A DNA stretch of 64,000 bases from Massilia eburnea (GCF_009720745.1 NZ_WNKX01000007.1:62001-126000); one strand, 5' to 3'. Positions 1 to 8,648 are shown, numbered from the stretch's first letter. Made by a program: numbers and translations. The notes: a model not told the origin generated them from the letters alone.

Positions 1-731
1 GAATCGTCGATGCCGGGATCGGACAAGGCGATCTTGCGGTTGGCCTCCTGGCCCACCAGCAGATAGCTGTCGGCGGCCAGCAGTTTTTCGCCATGCCATA
101 CCCTGACTTCGACCGCCAGGCCGGAACAGGCATCGCCGCCGGCCAGCACCTCGCAGCCCAATTCATAACCGTCGAAAATCGGCGTCCAGCGCAGGCGGCG
201 AATATAGGTTGCCGCGACATTTTCCAGCCAGACGGATTGCCAGATGCCGGTCGTACGGGGGTACCAGATCGAATGCGGCTCGCGCTGCCAATCCTGTTTT
301 CCGCGCGGCTTGGCGAGGTCGGCCGGGTCGTCTTCGACATACACAACCAGGGTCTGCTCACCGTCGATGAGTTCGTCGGTGATGTCGGCAGTAAAGGAAG
401 TATGGCCGCCTTCGTGCTCGGCAACCATATGGTTGTTGATCCACACGCGCGCCTGATAATCCACTGCGCCGAAGTGCAGCAAAGTGCGCGGGCCTCGCTC
501 TTCTACCGTGAAGCGGCAGCGATACCAGCAGGCCGAATGGAAGCCGGTATCGCCAATGCCGCTCGCAGCGGCTTCAGGCGCAAATGGAACCTGGATTCGG
601 CGCGACCATGGAATCGGATCGGAAGGCAAGCTGAACTGATGCTCGTCATCGAACTCAAAGTCCCACTCGCCGTTCAGCGACTGCCATTGCTCGCGCACAA
701 GCTGCGGCCGTGGATATTCGAACTGGCCCAT
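1..731 (-). CDS. Glycoside hydrolase family 2 protein, N-terminal part (runs off the left edge)
   Basis: This is the 5' end of a beta-galactosidase/beta-glucuronidase-type glycosidase; 243 codons are visible and the catalytic barrel lies outside the window. Residues 1-165 match the GH2 jelly-roll sugar-binding domain: WYRCRFTV near residue 62, then GAVDYQARVWINN and EGGHTSF, a pattern typical of the family. From about residue 165 the Ig-like second domain begins. The ATG is preceded by GGGGAGAAA, a good ribosome-binding site. No signal peptide is seen, so it is probably cytoplasmic and acts on imported oligosaccharides. The exact sugar specificity cannot be read from this part. Confidence 0.85.
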   Translation of the reverse strand, partial: MGQFEYPRPQLVREQWQSLNGEWDFEFDDEHQFSLPSDPIPWSRRIQVPFAPEAAASGIGDTGFHSACWYRCRFTVEERGPRTLLHFGAVDYQARVWINNHMVAEHEGGHTSFTADITDELIDGEQTLVVYVEDDPADLAKPRGKQDWQREPHSIWYPRTTGIWQSVWLENVAATYIRRLRWTPIFDGYELGCEVLAGGDACSGLAVEVRVWHGEKLLAADSYLLVGQEANRKIALSDPGIDD

Positions 732-853
732 TTTCTCCCCTGCCCGATTCTATTTTTTCGATGGGCCATCGTAACAGCGCACCTACTTCAGTGCGCTCAC
801 GATACGAACGGGCAAATAAAACGGGCATTGAAGCGCGCCTTACAACATATGGG

Positions 854-1069
854 CTAACGCGACGCTGGCGCAATTCCCACGACGCCCGCCTGGCGGCGTT
901 CCCGTGGGCATGCCATCACGCGACAGATGATGGCAATCGGAACGCGCTGCTGCAAAAGGAAGTTGTAAGCGGCCACAGGTCCAGCGATACCTTGCATTGC
1001 CAGGCCGTGATCGATGACGGCAGCAGTCAATACATCATTGCGCAGATTGGCCCTGAACCACGTTGACAT
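854..1069 (-). CDS. Small protein of unknown function (71 aa)
   Basis: Short reading frame with AGGGAGG five bases before the ATG, which is the main reason to accept it. The protein is a soluble, mixed helix/strand sequence containing FRANLRNDVLTAAVIDHGL near the N-terminus and a C-terminal half with VPIAIICRVMACPRERRQ. It has no signal peptide or membrane segment. It lies between a GH2 gene on the same strand and a divergent YCII gene. I do not recognise a named family, although it resembles short hypothetical proteins of Burkholderiales. It could be a spurious frame, but the ribosome-binding site argues against that. Confidence 0.5.
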   Translation of the reverse strand: MSTWFRANLRNDVLTAAVIDHGLAMQGIAGPVAAYNFLLQQRVPIAIICRVMACPRERRQAGVVGIAPASR

Positions 1070-1190
1070 CGCGCCTCCCTTTCCAGCGCGATGCTACATC
1101 CACGCCCGAATCAACGCCAACGCGGCAACGGTGCGTCTGAACGTCAAGCGAGTAGCTAACATCGGAAATGGAACAAACGAAGGAGGCGAT

Positions 1191-1493
1191 ATGGAGAAGT
1201 TTCTTTTAGTTTATCGCGGCAGCCCAAGCGGCTCCCCTGATGCTGGCAAACATGACGCACAGCGCTGGACGAACTGGTTCGAATCACTTGGAGCAAATGT
1301 GCTCGACCGCGGAAGCCTGACACATGCCAGCGTCGACATCGATACGCGTCTTGCAGGCCCCAAATCATCGAGCAGCTCGCTTGCTGGCTACTCTGTTCTC
1401 GCAGCGGAAGATTTCAACGACGCTGTCGCATTGGCGGAACGTTGTCCCATCTTCGACGAGCACGGCTCGCTCGAGATAGCTCACCTTGCCTAG
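1191..1493 (+). CDS. YCII-related domain protein
   Basis: A 100-residue protein beginning MEKFLLVYRGSP and ending with a C-terminal EHGSLEIAHLA strand, the layout of single-domain YCII/DGPF-type ferredoxin-fold proteins. The family is often found with ECF sigma factors or as small enzymes of unknown substrate. The start was placed at the ATG preceded by AAGGAGGCGAT; a longer in-frame extension upstream has no ribosome-binding site and looks non-coding. The stop TAG lies inside the ribosome-binding site of the next gene, so the two are probably translated together. Confidence 0.75.
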   Translation: MEKFLLVYRGSPSGSPDAGKHDAQRWTNWFESLGANVLDRGSLTHASVDIDTRLAGPKSSSSSLAGYSVLAAEDFNDAVALAERCPIFDEHGSLEIAHLA

Positions 1494-1501
1494 GAGGAGA
1501 G

Positions 1502-1867
1502 ATGGGCGGCGCGCTCAAATGGTCGAAGAAACCGAAAGCGAAGGACTACGCTGCCGCCAATGCCTACCTGCACTTCCAATTCGGGCGCAAGGGAGCCGCG
1601 GCGCTGACCACGCGCCTGAAACGGACCAAGGTCCAACAGTGCGCCGCACGCGACATTTTGCGCGCTTCCCACACACCGATGGCTGAAGTCAAAGCATTCG
1701 ATTGGGAAAAGCAGAACAAGGATATCAAACGAGGGCGCCGGTTTTCACCGATCCTGCTCGTCTGTGGAGAGCACGGTAAACCCCTGGTGATCGCCGATGG
1801 ATTCCATCGCCTGTGCGCCGCCTTCGCCTTTGATCAGGACATCAAGGTTCGCTTCAAGCTGGCTTGA
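1502..1867 (+). CDS. Hypothetical protein with ParB-like segment (121 aa)
   Basis: The ATG is preceded by AGGAGGAGAG, which overlaps the stop codon of the YCII gene, so this is the second gene of a two-gene operon. The protein is basic at the N-terminus (MGGALKWSKKPKAKDY) and ends with IADGFHRLCAAFAFD, a segment resembling the 'IIDGHHRLEA' loop of ParB/sulfiredoxin-like nucleotide-binding domains. DNA binding or nucleotidase activity is possible but not shown. No partner segregation genes are present. The function is unknown. Confidence 0.65.
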   Translation: MGGALKWSKKPKAKDYAAANAYLHFQFGRKGAAALTTRLKRTKVQQCAARDILRASHTPMAEVKAFDWEKQNKDIKRGRRFSPILLVCGEHGKPLVIADGFHRLCAAFAFDQDIKVRFKLA

Positions 1868-2007
1868 GCTTACCGGAACCTTTGCCAAGCTATTCACAAC
1901 ATGAATGATGAGGATTCTATAAATAAATTTTCATCATATGCTGCAGCGCAGTATATTGAGCTCACCCAAGCGAAGTTTTCAAACTCAACCTGCTACTGGA
2001 GCTCATC

Positions 2008-2355
2008 ATGATTGGTCAATTGCACGCCGTTGTAATCGCTTTCACCCTGTCGATGACCGGGTTCGCCGCCAACGCCGCCGAAACGACCGCGGTCCCGAAA
2101 TCCGACAGCTGCGGCACTCCCGACTACCCGGCGGCATGGATCGATGACGGTGTCGAAGGCACCGTCCGCCTGGCCTTGCTGGTGGGCGCTGACGGTTCAG
2201 TGAAGGAGAAAAAAGTAGTCGGTTCCAGCGGCTACCGTGAGCTGGACAAGGCCTCGCTTCGCGCCAGTGCCAACTGCAAGTTCGGGACCACAGCCAAAGA
2301 CAGCAGCCGCGCGCCGGGCTGGACCACTGTGCAATACGAATGGGTTGTGAATTGA
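2008..2355 (+). CDS. Secreted TonB C-terminal-like domain protein
   Basis: A 115-residue protein with a Sec signal peptide (residues 1-23, cleavage likely after ANA) followed by one TonB C-terminal-like domain: YPAAWIDDGVEGTVRLALLVGADGSV, with the pattern GxVxxxxxVxxDGxVxxxxVxxSSG and a final WTTVQYEW strand. The membrane anchor and proline-rich span of a true TonB are missing, so it is probably a free periplasmic protein rather than an energy transducer. The upstream 140 bp are AT-rich (TATAAATAAA near 1918), consistent with its own promoter. A hairpin follows the stop. Confidence 0.75.
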   Translation: MIGQLHAVVIAFTLSMTGFAANAAETTAVPKSDSCGTPDYPAAWIDDGVEGTVRLALLVGADGSVKEKKVVGSSGYRELDKASLRASANCKFGTTAKDSSRAPGWTTVQYEWVVN

Positions 2356-2368
2356 ACCACCTCCTCAA

Positions 2369-2400
2369 CGAAAAATCTCCGCCGAGGCGAGGATCTTTCG
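2369..2400. terminator. Terminator-like hairpin between convergent genes
   Basis: Arms of 15 bases (2369-2383 and 2386-2400) around a CCGAGG turn, flanked by A- and T-rich ends, with two mismatches and one G.U pair. The same sequence type, better paired, ends the tRNA unit at 11205-11238. It lies between the convergent TonB-like and TetR genes and can serve both. Confidence 0.55.
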
Positions 2401-2428
2401 TGTTGGCCGGGTTCGATATCAAAGCTGA

Positions 2429-3034
2429 TTACTTGAATCCGTCGAATGCAACTTGCAGCATGTTCTTAACGATCGCGTCATCACTCATCTTGCTGAATTT
2501 CTGCAGATACTCTACCGAAGGATCGCAGGTTCGCGCGTAGTAGCTGAACAGGATAACGTCGGCCGGCAAATCAGCGTTGAGAAGTTCTTCCTTTTGAGCT
2601 TGCTTTACCAAGCCTTCGAGCTGGCGGTTCAGCTTCAGCACACGGGTCATGTACTTGAAATTGCGCATCAACATCTCGCGCACATGTGGACTGGTGGAAG
2701 GCAGGAATGGCAGCCCTCCTGCCAGCCGCACCCGTAGCGCCCATTCAAGAAGCGCCATCAATTTCTCACGCGGGTTGAGCGCCGGATCAAGCCCGGCGAT
2801 CTGTTCGATCGCACCTTCCAGCAATCGAACCATCGCCTCGCCGACAAGCTCTTCTTTGGATTTGAAGTGCTTGTACAGGCTCGGCTTGGAAATCCCCACC
2901 GCCCCGGCGACATCATCCATCGTCATCAAGTCGTAGCCTTTGCTGCCGAGGACGCTCGTCGCAGCGTCCAGGATGGCATTCTCGCGAAGCTTAAACGCTT
3001 GATCTTTAAAGCTAAATTTCGACAGGATACTCAT
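2429..3034 (-). CDS. TetR/AcrR-family transcriptional regulator
   Basis: A 201-residue protein. Residues 17-62 hold a TetR-type helix-turn-helix (AILDAATSVLGSKGYD, then MDDVAGAVGISKPSLYKHF). The remainder is the helical ligand-binding domain, with no match I can name. It is transcribed divergently from the lipid-modification operon starting at 3130, with a 95-bp shared region carrying phased AGTAG half-sites, so it most likely represses that operon and itself. The inducer is unknown; a fatty acid or acyl-CoA would fit the neighbours. No strong ribosome-binding site precedes the ATG. Confidence 0.85.
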   Translation of the reverse strand: MSILSKFSFKDQAFKLRENAILDAATSVLGSKGYDLMTMDDVAGAVGISKPSLYKHFKSKEELVGEAMVRLLEGAIEQIAGLDPALNPREKLMALLEWALRVRLAGGLPFLPSTSPHVREMLMRNFKYMTRVLKLNRQLEGLVKQAQKEELLNADLPADVILFSYYARTCDPSVEYLQKFSKMSDDAIVKNMLQVAFDGFK

Positions 3035-3046
3035 GAGTAAATTTTC

Positions 3047-3101
3047 GCTACTAATCAGTAGCTTTTGTTATTTGTTAGTAGTAATATTAGCACACCAGTA
3101 G
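3047..3101. promoter_or_regulatory. Probable TetR operator region with 20-bp-phased half-sites
   Basis: The divergent intergenic region contains GCTACTAATCAGTAGC (3047-3062; six-base arms perfectly paired) and two further AGTAG copies. The three AGTAG motifs start at 3057, 3077 and 3097, exactly 20 bp apart, i.e. on one face of the helix. This suits binding by TetR dimers to control both directions. It is inferred from sequence only. Confidence 0.6.
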
Positions 3102-3129
3102 AGACGAGCACGACAACCTCCGCGCAAAC

Positions 3130-4410
3130 ATGAACCCAATACGCCAACGCATTGCCGTAATCGGCGCCGGAATTTCCGGACTCGCCTCCGCCTATTTCCT
3201 GAGCCGGCGCCATGAAGTAGTCCTCTACGAGGCAGGAAACTATCTGGGTGGCCATACGAATACAGTGGACGTAACGCTCGAGGGAACGACATGCAGCGTC
3301 GACACCGGATTCCTGGTCTATAACGAGCGCACCTACCCCAACTTCATTCACCTGCTGCACGAGCTTGGCGTAAGCAATATCGCAAGCGATATGTCCTTTG
3401 CCGTGTCCATGGACGAAGGGGCGCTGGAATGGGCTGGCACCAGTCTTGACACCTTGTTCGCCCAACGTCTGCGGATGCTATCGCCTTCCTTCATTCGCAT
3501 GGTGCTCAATATCCTCCATTTCAATCGCAACTCCCAGCGATTCCTTGGCGAGGTGCACGGCAATGCGCTCACCTTGGGCCAGTTACTGCAGGAAAATAGC
3601 TACGGCCCGCTGTTCCGCGATGCGTATCTGCTGCCGATGGCCGCTGCGATCTGGTCCAGTACCCCTGCTGACATACTAAAGTTCCCTGCCGCGACCTTCC
3701 TTCGCTTTTGCCTGAATCACGCGCTATTGCAAATAAACGATCGTCCTCAATGGAGAACGGTACAAGGCGGCGCACGAGAATACGTCAAACGCATTGCAAG
3801 CTCACTTTCGGACTATCGGCTTAACACGCCAGTCCATGCGATCACCCGCAGCGCCAACCATGCGACCGTGACCGCCGCCGGCGGCGAGGAAAGGTTCGAC
3901 GCGGTCGTTCTCGCGACCCATGCGCCCGCTTCTCTGGCGCTGCTGGAAGACGCGGGGCCGCTTGAACGCGAGATCCTGGGCGCTGTTCGATATCAGCCCA
4001 ACACAGCCTGGCTGCACACCGATGAAACGTTGATGCCGCGTCAGCGCAAGCTGTGGTCTTCCTGGAATTACCTGTCGGGAGCAAAAGTAGACGGCCAACG
4101 TCCCGTTTGCGTGAGTTATTGGCTGAACCGATTACAAAGCTTGCCGTTCGAGACGCCAGTCGTGGTGACGCTCAATCCGCACCATCCGCCGGAAGCGAGC
4201 AAAGTCCTGGCCAGGTTCGAATATGAACACCCCATCATGGACCAGGCAACAATCAATGCCCAGGACCGACTGCAGGAAATCCAGGGGCATGGCCGTGTAT
4301 GGTACGCAGGCGCCTGGACCGGCTATGGGTTCCACGAAGACGGCCTCAAGTCGGCATTGAGGGTAGCCGGTGCTTTTGATGCAGCGCCTTCCTGGGCTGT
4401 GCTGCCATGA
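3130..4410 (+). CDS. FAD-dependent amine oxidase-like protein (desaturase/oxidoreductase)
   Basis: A 426-residue flavoprotein of the NAD(P)/FAD-binding amine oxidase superfamily. The Rossmann signature GAGISG is at residues 12-17, with Glu34 for the ribose and GGHT at 40-43. A second FAD motif (VWYAGAWTGYGFHEDGL) lies near the C-terminus. Homologues sit beside DUF1365 and CFA-synthase-like genes in many proteobacteria and are thought to oxidise or desaturate acyl chains, but the substrate is unproven. It is the first gene of an eight-gene operon; its stop overlaps the next start as ATGA. Confidence 0.85.
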   Translation: MNPIRQRIAVIGAGISGLASAYFLSRRHEVVLYEAGNYLGGHTNTVDVTLEGTTCSVDTGFLVYNERTYPNFIHLLHELGVSNIASDMSFAVSMDEGALEWAGTSLDTLFAQRLRMLSPSFIRMVLNILHFNRNSQRFLGEVHGNALTLGQLLQENSYGPLFRDAYLLPMAAAIWSSTPADILKFPAATFLRFCLNHALLQINDRPQWRTVQGGAREYVKRIASSLSDYRLNTPVHAITRSANHATVTAAGGEERFDAVVLATHAPASLALLEDAGPLEREILGAVRYQPNTAWLHTDETLMPRQRKLWSSWNYLSGAKVDGQRPVCVSYWLNRLQSLPFETPVVVTLNPHHPPEASKVLARFEYEHPIMDQATINAQDRLQEIQGHGRVWYAGAWTGYGFHEDGLKSALRVAGAFDAAPSWAVLP

Positions 4411-5159
4411 TCGCCCAACTCATTCGTGGCCATGTGATGCATGAACGCCTTCGTCCCAGGCGGCACAAGTTCACGTATCCGGTGTTTTTCGTTCGCCTGA
4501 ATCTTGCCCGGCTTGAGGAAGCGAATACGAGGTGGTTTGGCGTCAACCGCAAGCGCCTGGTATCCGTACGGACGGGCGACTATGGACCGCGTGACGAATC
4601 CAATCTGGAAGAATGGATGCGCGCCCTGCTCCGCAGCCACGCTATAGCGGCCGATGGCGATATCTGGCTGCAAACTTTTCCGCGTATCCTGGGCTACGTT
4701 TTCAATCCGGTCAGCTTCTTCCATTGCCACGACGCCCAGGGCAATTTGCGAGCGGTGCTGGCAGAAGTGAACAACACCTTCGGCGGCCACCAGTCGTACC
4801 TGCTCCGGATCGATGCCAATACGGGACAAGCCGCATGCGCAAAAGAGCTGCACGTTTCGCCATTTTGCAGAATCGAGGGCGAATACCGTTTTCGCTTCCA
4901 CATCGATTCGACGGCCCAGCAGACACGCATTGACTACTGCGACACAGATGGACTGGTGTTGAAGACGGCGGTAGCAGGAAAAACGGCCGCGTTGGGCGAC
5001 GCCGAATTGCTCAAAGCACTGGCCAGCCAGCCGCTGCAGTGCATCGGAATTATCGCCCGCATCCATTGGCAGGCATTGCGGCTCTGGCTCAAGGGCGTCC
5101 CTTTCCACGGCAAAAATCCTCCAGCAAGCAAACGGACCTTAACTGAGGACCTCCTGTGA
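4407..5159 (+). CDS. DUF1365 family protein
   Basis: A 250-residue protein of the DUF1365 family. Characteristic stretches are the N-terminal HERLRPRRHKFTYPVFF and FNPVSFFHCHD (about residues 100-110), followed by a glycine/histidine segment NNTFGGHQSYLL. No signal peptide or membrane helix is evident. Its biochemical role is unknown, but it is almost always encoded next to a CFA-synthase-like methyltransferase and the flavin amine oxidase, as here, which implies a shared lipid-modifying pathway. It overlaps both neighbours by 1-4 bases, so translation is coupled. Confidence 0.85.
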   Translation: MIAQLIRGHVMHERLRPRRHKFTYPVFFVRLNLARLEEANTRWFGVNRKRLVSVRTGDYGPRDESNLEEWMRALLRSHAIAADGDIWLQTFPRILGYVFNPVSFFHCHDAQGNLRAVLAEVNNTFGGHQSYLLRIDANTGQAACAKELHVSPFCRIEGEYRFRFHIDSTAQQTRIDYCDTDGLVLKTAVAGKTAALGDAELLKALASQPLQCIGIIARIHWQALRLWLKGVPFHGKNPPASKRTLTEDLL

Positions 5160-6373
5160 TGAACCACGCTCTGACAATCCGCCAGCTGGCAGCACCGACC
5201 GGTGCCAAGCTATTCCTGTCTCTTCTCAGCCGAATCCGCACCGGCCACCTGACGCTGGTCACGCCAGACGAGACGCACATGGTGTTTGGCGACGCGCACA
5301 TGCCCTTCGGCGCCACGCTGAAGATCCATGACTGGCGGGCCTGCAGCCGCATCCTGCGCGCGGGGGACATCGGCTTCGCGGAAGCATATGCGGCGCGCTG
5401 GATAGAGTCGCCCGACCTGACAGCCTTGCTTCGCGTGGCGATACGCAACGAGGAGGCACTCGAGCCGGCGCTGTTCGGCGGTGCGATTGCGCAGTGCTGG
5501 TACCGGCTGCGCCACCTCCTGCGCGCCAACACGCGCGAAGGAAGCAAACGCAATATTCACGCACATTACGATCTGGGGAACGCTTTTTACGCACTGTGGC
5601 TCGATCCAAGCTGGACCTATTCCAGCGCATTATTCGACGGCGACTACAGTCTCTCGCTGCAAGAAGGCCAGCGCAGGAAATACCAGCGCATCATCGATAC
5701 CCTTGGCCTGCGTTCAGGCGACCGGGTGCTGGAAATCGGCTGCGGCTGGGGTGGTTTCGCTGAACACGCTGCAAAACAAGGGATCCGGGTACACGGCCTG
5801 ACCATTTCCAACGCCCAGCTGACGCATGCGACGGAACGCATCGAACAGCACGGCCTCGCCGAACTGGTTGAACTGGAACTGCGCGATTACCGTGACATCA
5901 CCGGGGAGTACGACGCGGTCGTATCCATCGAAATGTTTGAAGCCGTCGGCGAAAAATACTGGCCCGACTATTTCAAGGCGGTAGCGCGCCGGTTGCGCCC
6001 TGGCGGCAAAGCACTGGTGCAATCGATCACGATTGGCGAACGCTACTTCCCGCGATATCGCAGCAGCACAGACTTCATCCAACAATATATCTTCCCTGGA
6101 GGGATGCTCCCCAGCGTTGAGCGTTTCATCCAGCATGCTGCGCAAGCGAACCTGGCGACCCAGGATGTCTTCCCGTTCGGACCGGACTACGCCGAGACTT
6201 TGCGCCGCTGGGATAAGCAATGTACGGCGATGCGCCAGCACATCACCGCGCAGGGATTTGATGACCATTTCCAGCGCATCTGGCACATGTATTTCGCCTA
6301 TTGCGAAGCCGCGTTTGATGAGGGACGGACCAATGTCGTTCAATTCATTCTCGCCAAGCCGCCCGTGGTTTAA
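5159..6373 (+). CDS. CFA-synthase-like SAM-dependent lipid methyltransferase with altered active site
   Basis: A 404-residue member of the cyclopropane-fatty-acyl-phospholipid synthase family. HYDLGN is near residue 138, the SAM-binding motif LEIGCGWGG near 190-199, and YIFPGGMLPS near 306. Compared with E. coli Cfa, the bicarbonate ligands Cys139 and His266 appear as Ser156 (YSSALF) and Gln288 (VQSITI), whereas Glu239 is kept as Glu261. Such changes suggest a reaction other than simple cyclopropanation, for example methyl addition without ring closure. The start is the ATG overlapping the DUF1365 stop (TGATG); an in-frame GTG three bases upstream is an alternative. Confidence 0.85.
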   Translation: MNHALTIRQLAAPTGAKLFLSLLSRIRTGHLTLVTPDETHMVFGDAHMPFGATLKIHDWRACSRILRAGDIGFAEAYAARWIESPDLTALLRVAIRNEEALEPALFGGAIAQCWYRLRHLLRANTREGSKRNIHAHYDLGNAFYALWLDPSWTYSSALFDGDYSLSLQEGQRRKYQRIIDTLGLRSGDRVLEIGCGWGGFAEHAAKQGIRVHGLTISNAQLTHATERIEQHGLAELVELELRDYRDITGEYDAVVSIEMFEAVGEKYWPDYFKAVARRLRPGGKALVQSITIGERYFPRYRSSTDFIQQYIFPGGMLPSVERFIQHAAQANLATQDVFPFGPDYAETLRRWDKQCTAMRQHITAQGFDDHFQRIWHMYFAYCEAAFDEGRTNVVQFILAKPPVV

Positions 6374-6890
6374 CAGGACAATCGCGTTCGCCCTGGGCAT
6401 CGTCTTGCTTGGCAACGCGATGGCTTCGCCCACATGGCGCGACGAGGTCCCCGACGCTCTCGTTGTCGGCAGAGGAGAAATGCGTTGGCTAGGCTTTCGG
6501 ATATACCGGGCAGTCCTATGGGGTGACCGGCAGCCATTCGATCCTGGATCAAAATTTGCGCTGCAGCTTACCTATTATCGGAGCATTAGCCGCGACAGGC
6601 TGGTCAACACCAGCATGGATGAAATGCGTCGGATCGGAAGCGCCCCACGCGACGAAGTCGGGCAGACGCGCTGGAGATCTCTCCTGCAAGGTGCTTTTGT
6701 CGACGTTCAGCCTGGAGACCAGCTGACAGGCGTGAGCATTCCCGGATACGGCATGCGCTTTTACCATGGCGAAAAACAACTTGCCGACATTAGCGACCCA
6801 GTGTTGGCCAAGGCATTCTTCGATATCTGGCTGAATGAAAAAAGCCGTGACCCGGAATTGCGCAGCCAATTGTTGGGGAAGTCGCCATGA
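6333..6890 (+). CDS. Chalcone isomerase-like periplasmic protein
   Basis: A 185-residue protein with an N-terminal signal peptide (hydrophobic core FALGIVLLGNAMA) and a body resembling the bacterial chalcone-isomerase-like fold, with GEMRWLGFRIYRAVLW early, YYRSISRDRLV in the middle and FDIWLNEKSRDPELR at the end. Bacterial members of this fold are not thought to be flavonoid enzymes; binding of fatty acids is likelier. The chosen ATG lies inside the methyltransferase gene (41-bp overlap); a longer frame upstream is shadow. It ends ATGA with the next gene. Role: export or periplasmic handling of the modified lipid is a guess. Confidence 0.75.
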   Translation: MSFNSFSPSRPWFNRTIAFALGIVLLGNAMASPTWRDEVPDALVVGRGEMRWLGFRIYRAVLWGDRQPFDPGSKFALQLTYYRSISRDRLVNTSMDEMRRIGSAPRDEVGQTRWRSLLQGAFVDVQPGDQLTGVSIPGYGMRFYHGEKQLADISDPVLAKAFFDIWLNEKSRDPELRSQLLGKSP

Positions 6891-8134
6891 CTGCCTCACC
6901 AGAGCGCTTCAGGTATGTGGCATATGGCCTGCTCGGTATGCCGTTAGCCATGGCGACGCTTCCAGTCTATGTCCATATTCCGGCCTATTACGCAATGAAC
7001 CTCGACATGGGACTTGCCCCCCTGGGATGGGTATTGTTCACAGCGCGGCTATTTGATACGGCACAAGACCCGTTCTGGGGCATGTGGATTGACCGCCTGG
7101 ACACAAAGGTAGCGCCGCTGCTCATCGCCGCGGCGACGATATTCGTCCTGGCTTTTGCAGGATTATGGTTGCCGCCAACCGGGCGGGGCTCAACAGTCGC
7201 CTGGCTGGCGGCAATGCTCGCACTTACCTATAGCGCCCATAGTTTCATTACTATTTGCTACCTTGCGTGGGGGGCGAGCCTGAACGGATGCACGCAGGCC
7301 CTATTGAGCGCCACTGCCTGGCGCGAAGGAGCCGGCCTCGCCGGGATCATGTTGGCAAGCGTCATTCCCGCAGCAATCATGGCGAACGGCATCGATGCGA
7401 TCAGCACCGGGATGGGTTTCTACAACCTGAGCTTTGCGTTGCTGTTCGCCGTGTCGCTATATGCGCTTCTTCAATTCGCTCCTGCATGGCGCAAAACCGA
7501 GCATGTCACGCCTCCGTTTTTCGAGTCCGCTAAAGCGCTGGCGAAGAACCGCCGCTTCATGGGCCTGCTGCTGCCGTATTTCCTCAACGCGGTTGCGATG
7601 TCGCTGCCGGCGACGCTTGCGCTGTTCTACATACGCGATCAGCTCAAATCGCCGGCCTGGGCCCCGGCATTCCTGTTGAGCTATTTCGCTTCTGCAGTCT
7701 GTGGCCTGCCATTCTGGACAAAGCTCGCGTCCAGAACCGGCCCAGCCCGCTGCTGGTGCCTGGGTATGTTAATGGCTGTGCTGGCCTTCTGCGGAGCGGC
7801 GCTGCTCGGTGATGGCGACAGGTGGTCCTATTTCGCAGTCTGCATTTCAGCAGGATTCGCATTGGGCGCCGATTTGGCGATGCCGCCTGTCCTATTCGCA
7901 CGAACCGTGCGGGACGGGGAAGGATCGGGTGCGTATTTCGGCATCTACACCCTGCTTTCAAAGCTTGCCCTCGCATGCACCGGTCTGAGCTTACCTTTGC
8001 TGACCTATGCGGGCTACCAGCCGGGCGCCGGCCCGAGCATGCCGCTGGTCGCGCTTTATGCGGGACTGCCGTGCGTCATCAAACTGCTCGTAATCAGCCT
8101 GATGTGGAGGTCCGATGAAAAAGTTTCTGAATAG
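6887..8134 (+). CDS. MFS transporter (sugar/cation symporter-like)
   Basis: A 415-residue hydrophobic protein with about twelve membrane segments, of the GPH/MelB-like branch of the major facilitator superfamily. The segment DTAQDPFWGMWIDRLD (residues 57-72) matches the family's loop 'D..xDPxxGxxxDR'. In related operons this carrier accompanies the same lipid-modification genes, so its cargo may be a lipid precursor or lysophospholipid rather than a sugar; this is inference. Start overlaps the previous stop as ATGA, and the end overlaps the next gene by 20 bp. Confidence 0.85.
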   Translation: MTASPERFRYVAYGLLGMPLAMATLPVYVHIPAYYAMNLDMGLAPLGWVLFTARLFDTAQDPFWGMWIDRLDTKVAPLLIAAATIFVLAFAGLWLPPTGRGSTVAWLAAMLALTYSAHSFITICYLAWGASLNGCTQALLSATAWREGAGLAGIMLASVIPAAIMANGIDAISTGMGFYNLSFALLFAVSLYALLQFAPAWRKTEHVTPPFFESAKALAKNRRFMGLLLPYFLNAVAMSLPATLALFYIRDQLKSPAWAPAFLLSYFASAVCGLPFWTKLASRTGPARCWCLGMLMAVLAFCGAALLGDGDRWSYFAVCISAGFALGADLAMPPVLFARTVRDGEGSGAYFGIYTLLSKLALACTGLSLPLLTYAGYQPGAGPSMPLVALYAGLPCVIKLLVISLMWRSDEKVSE

Positions 8135-8648
8135 CCTGATCCTGCTTTCCCTGGCTGGATGCGCAGGTCAGGACGTACAGATGTACGCGAAGGAGCAGCC
8201 CAAACTGGACGTCGCCGAGTTCTTCAACGGAACGACAGACGCATGGGGCATGTTCCAGCGCCGAAACGGCGAAGTCCTCAAACGCTTCAAGGTCGAAATT
8301 GAAGGCAAAGTCGGGGCCGGGACTTTGCAGTTGGATGAAAAGTTTCGCAATAGCGATGGAAGCAACGACCGCAGGGTCTGGACATTAAGCCGGCTGCCTG
8401 ACGGCCGATGGCAAGGCACGGCGGGCGACGTCAAAGGACAGGCTCATGGCGAATTTGCCGGCAACGCATTCCGCTGGCAATACACCCTGCTCCTGCCCGT
8501 CGACGGGCGCACAGTTGAAATGCAGTTTGACGACTGGATGTATTTGATCGATGCGTGCACGATGCTTAATCGCGCAAGCATGCGAAAGTTCGGTATCGAG
8601 TTCGGCCAGGTGACCTTCATGTTCAGGAAGCGCTCATGTTCCCCTTGA
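8115..8648 (+). CDS. DUF3833 family lipoprotein
   Basis: A 177-residue protein with a lipoprotein signal peptide and lipobox LAGC (cysteine at residue 16), so it is anchored in a membrane on the periplasmic side. The body contains FFNGTTDAWGMFQRRNGEV and a later WQYTLLLPVDGRTVEMQFDDWMY... region typical of DUF3833, a lipocalin-like beta-barrel family. The family usually appears together with CFA-like methyltransferase and DUF1365 genes. It may bind or carry the lipid product. The reading frame overlaps both neighbours (20 and 13 bp). Confidence 0.8.
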   Translation: MKKFLNSLILLSLAGCAGQDVQMYAKEQPKLDVAEFFNGTTDAWGMFQRRNGEVLKRFKVEIEGKVGAGTLQLDEKFRNSDGSNDRRVWTLSRLPDGRWQGTAGDVKGQAHGEFAGNAFRWQYTLLLPVDGRTVEMQFDDWMYLIDACTMLNRASMRKFGIEFGQVTFMFRKRSCSP

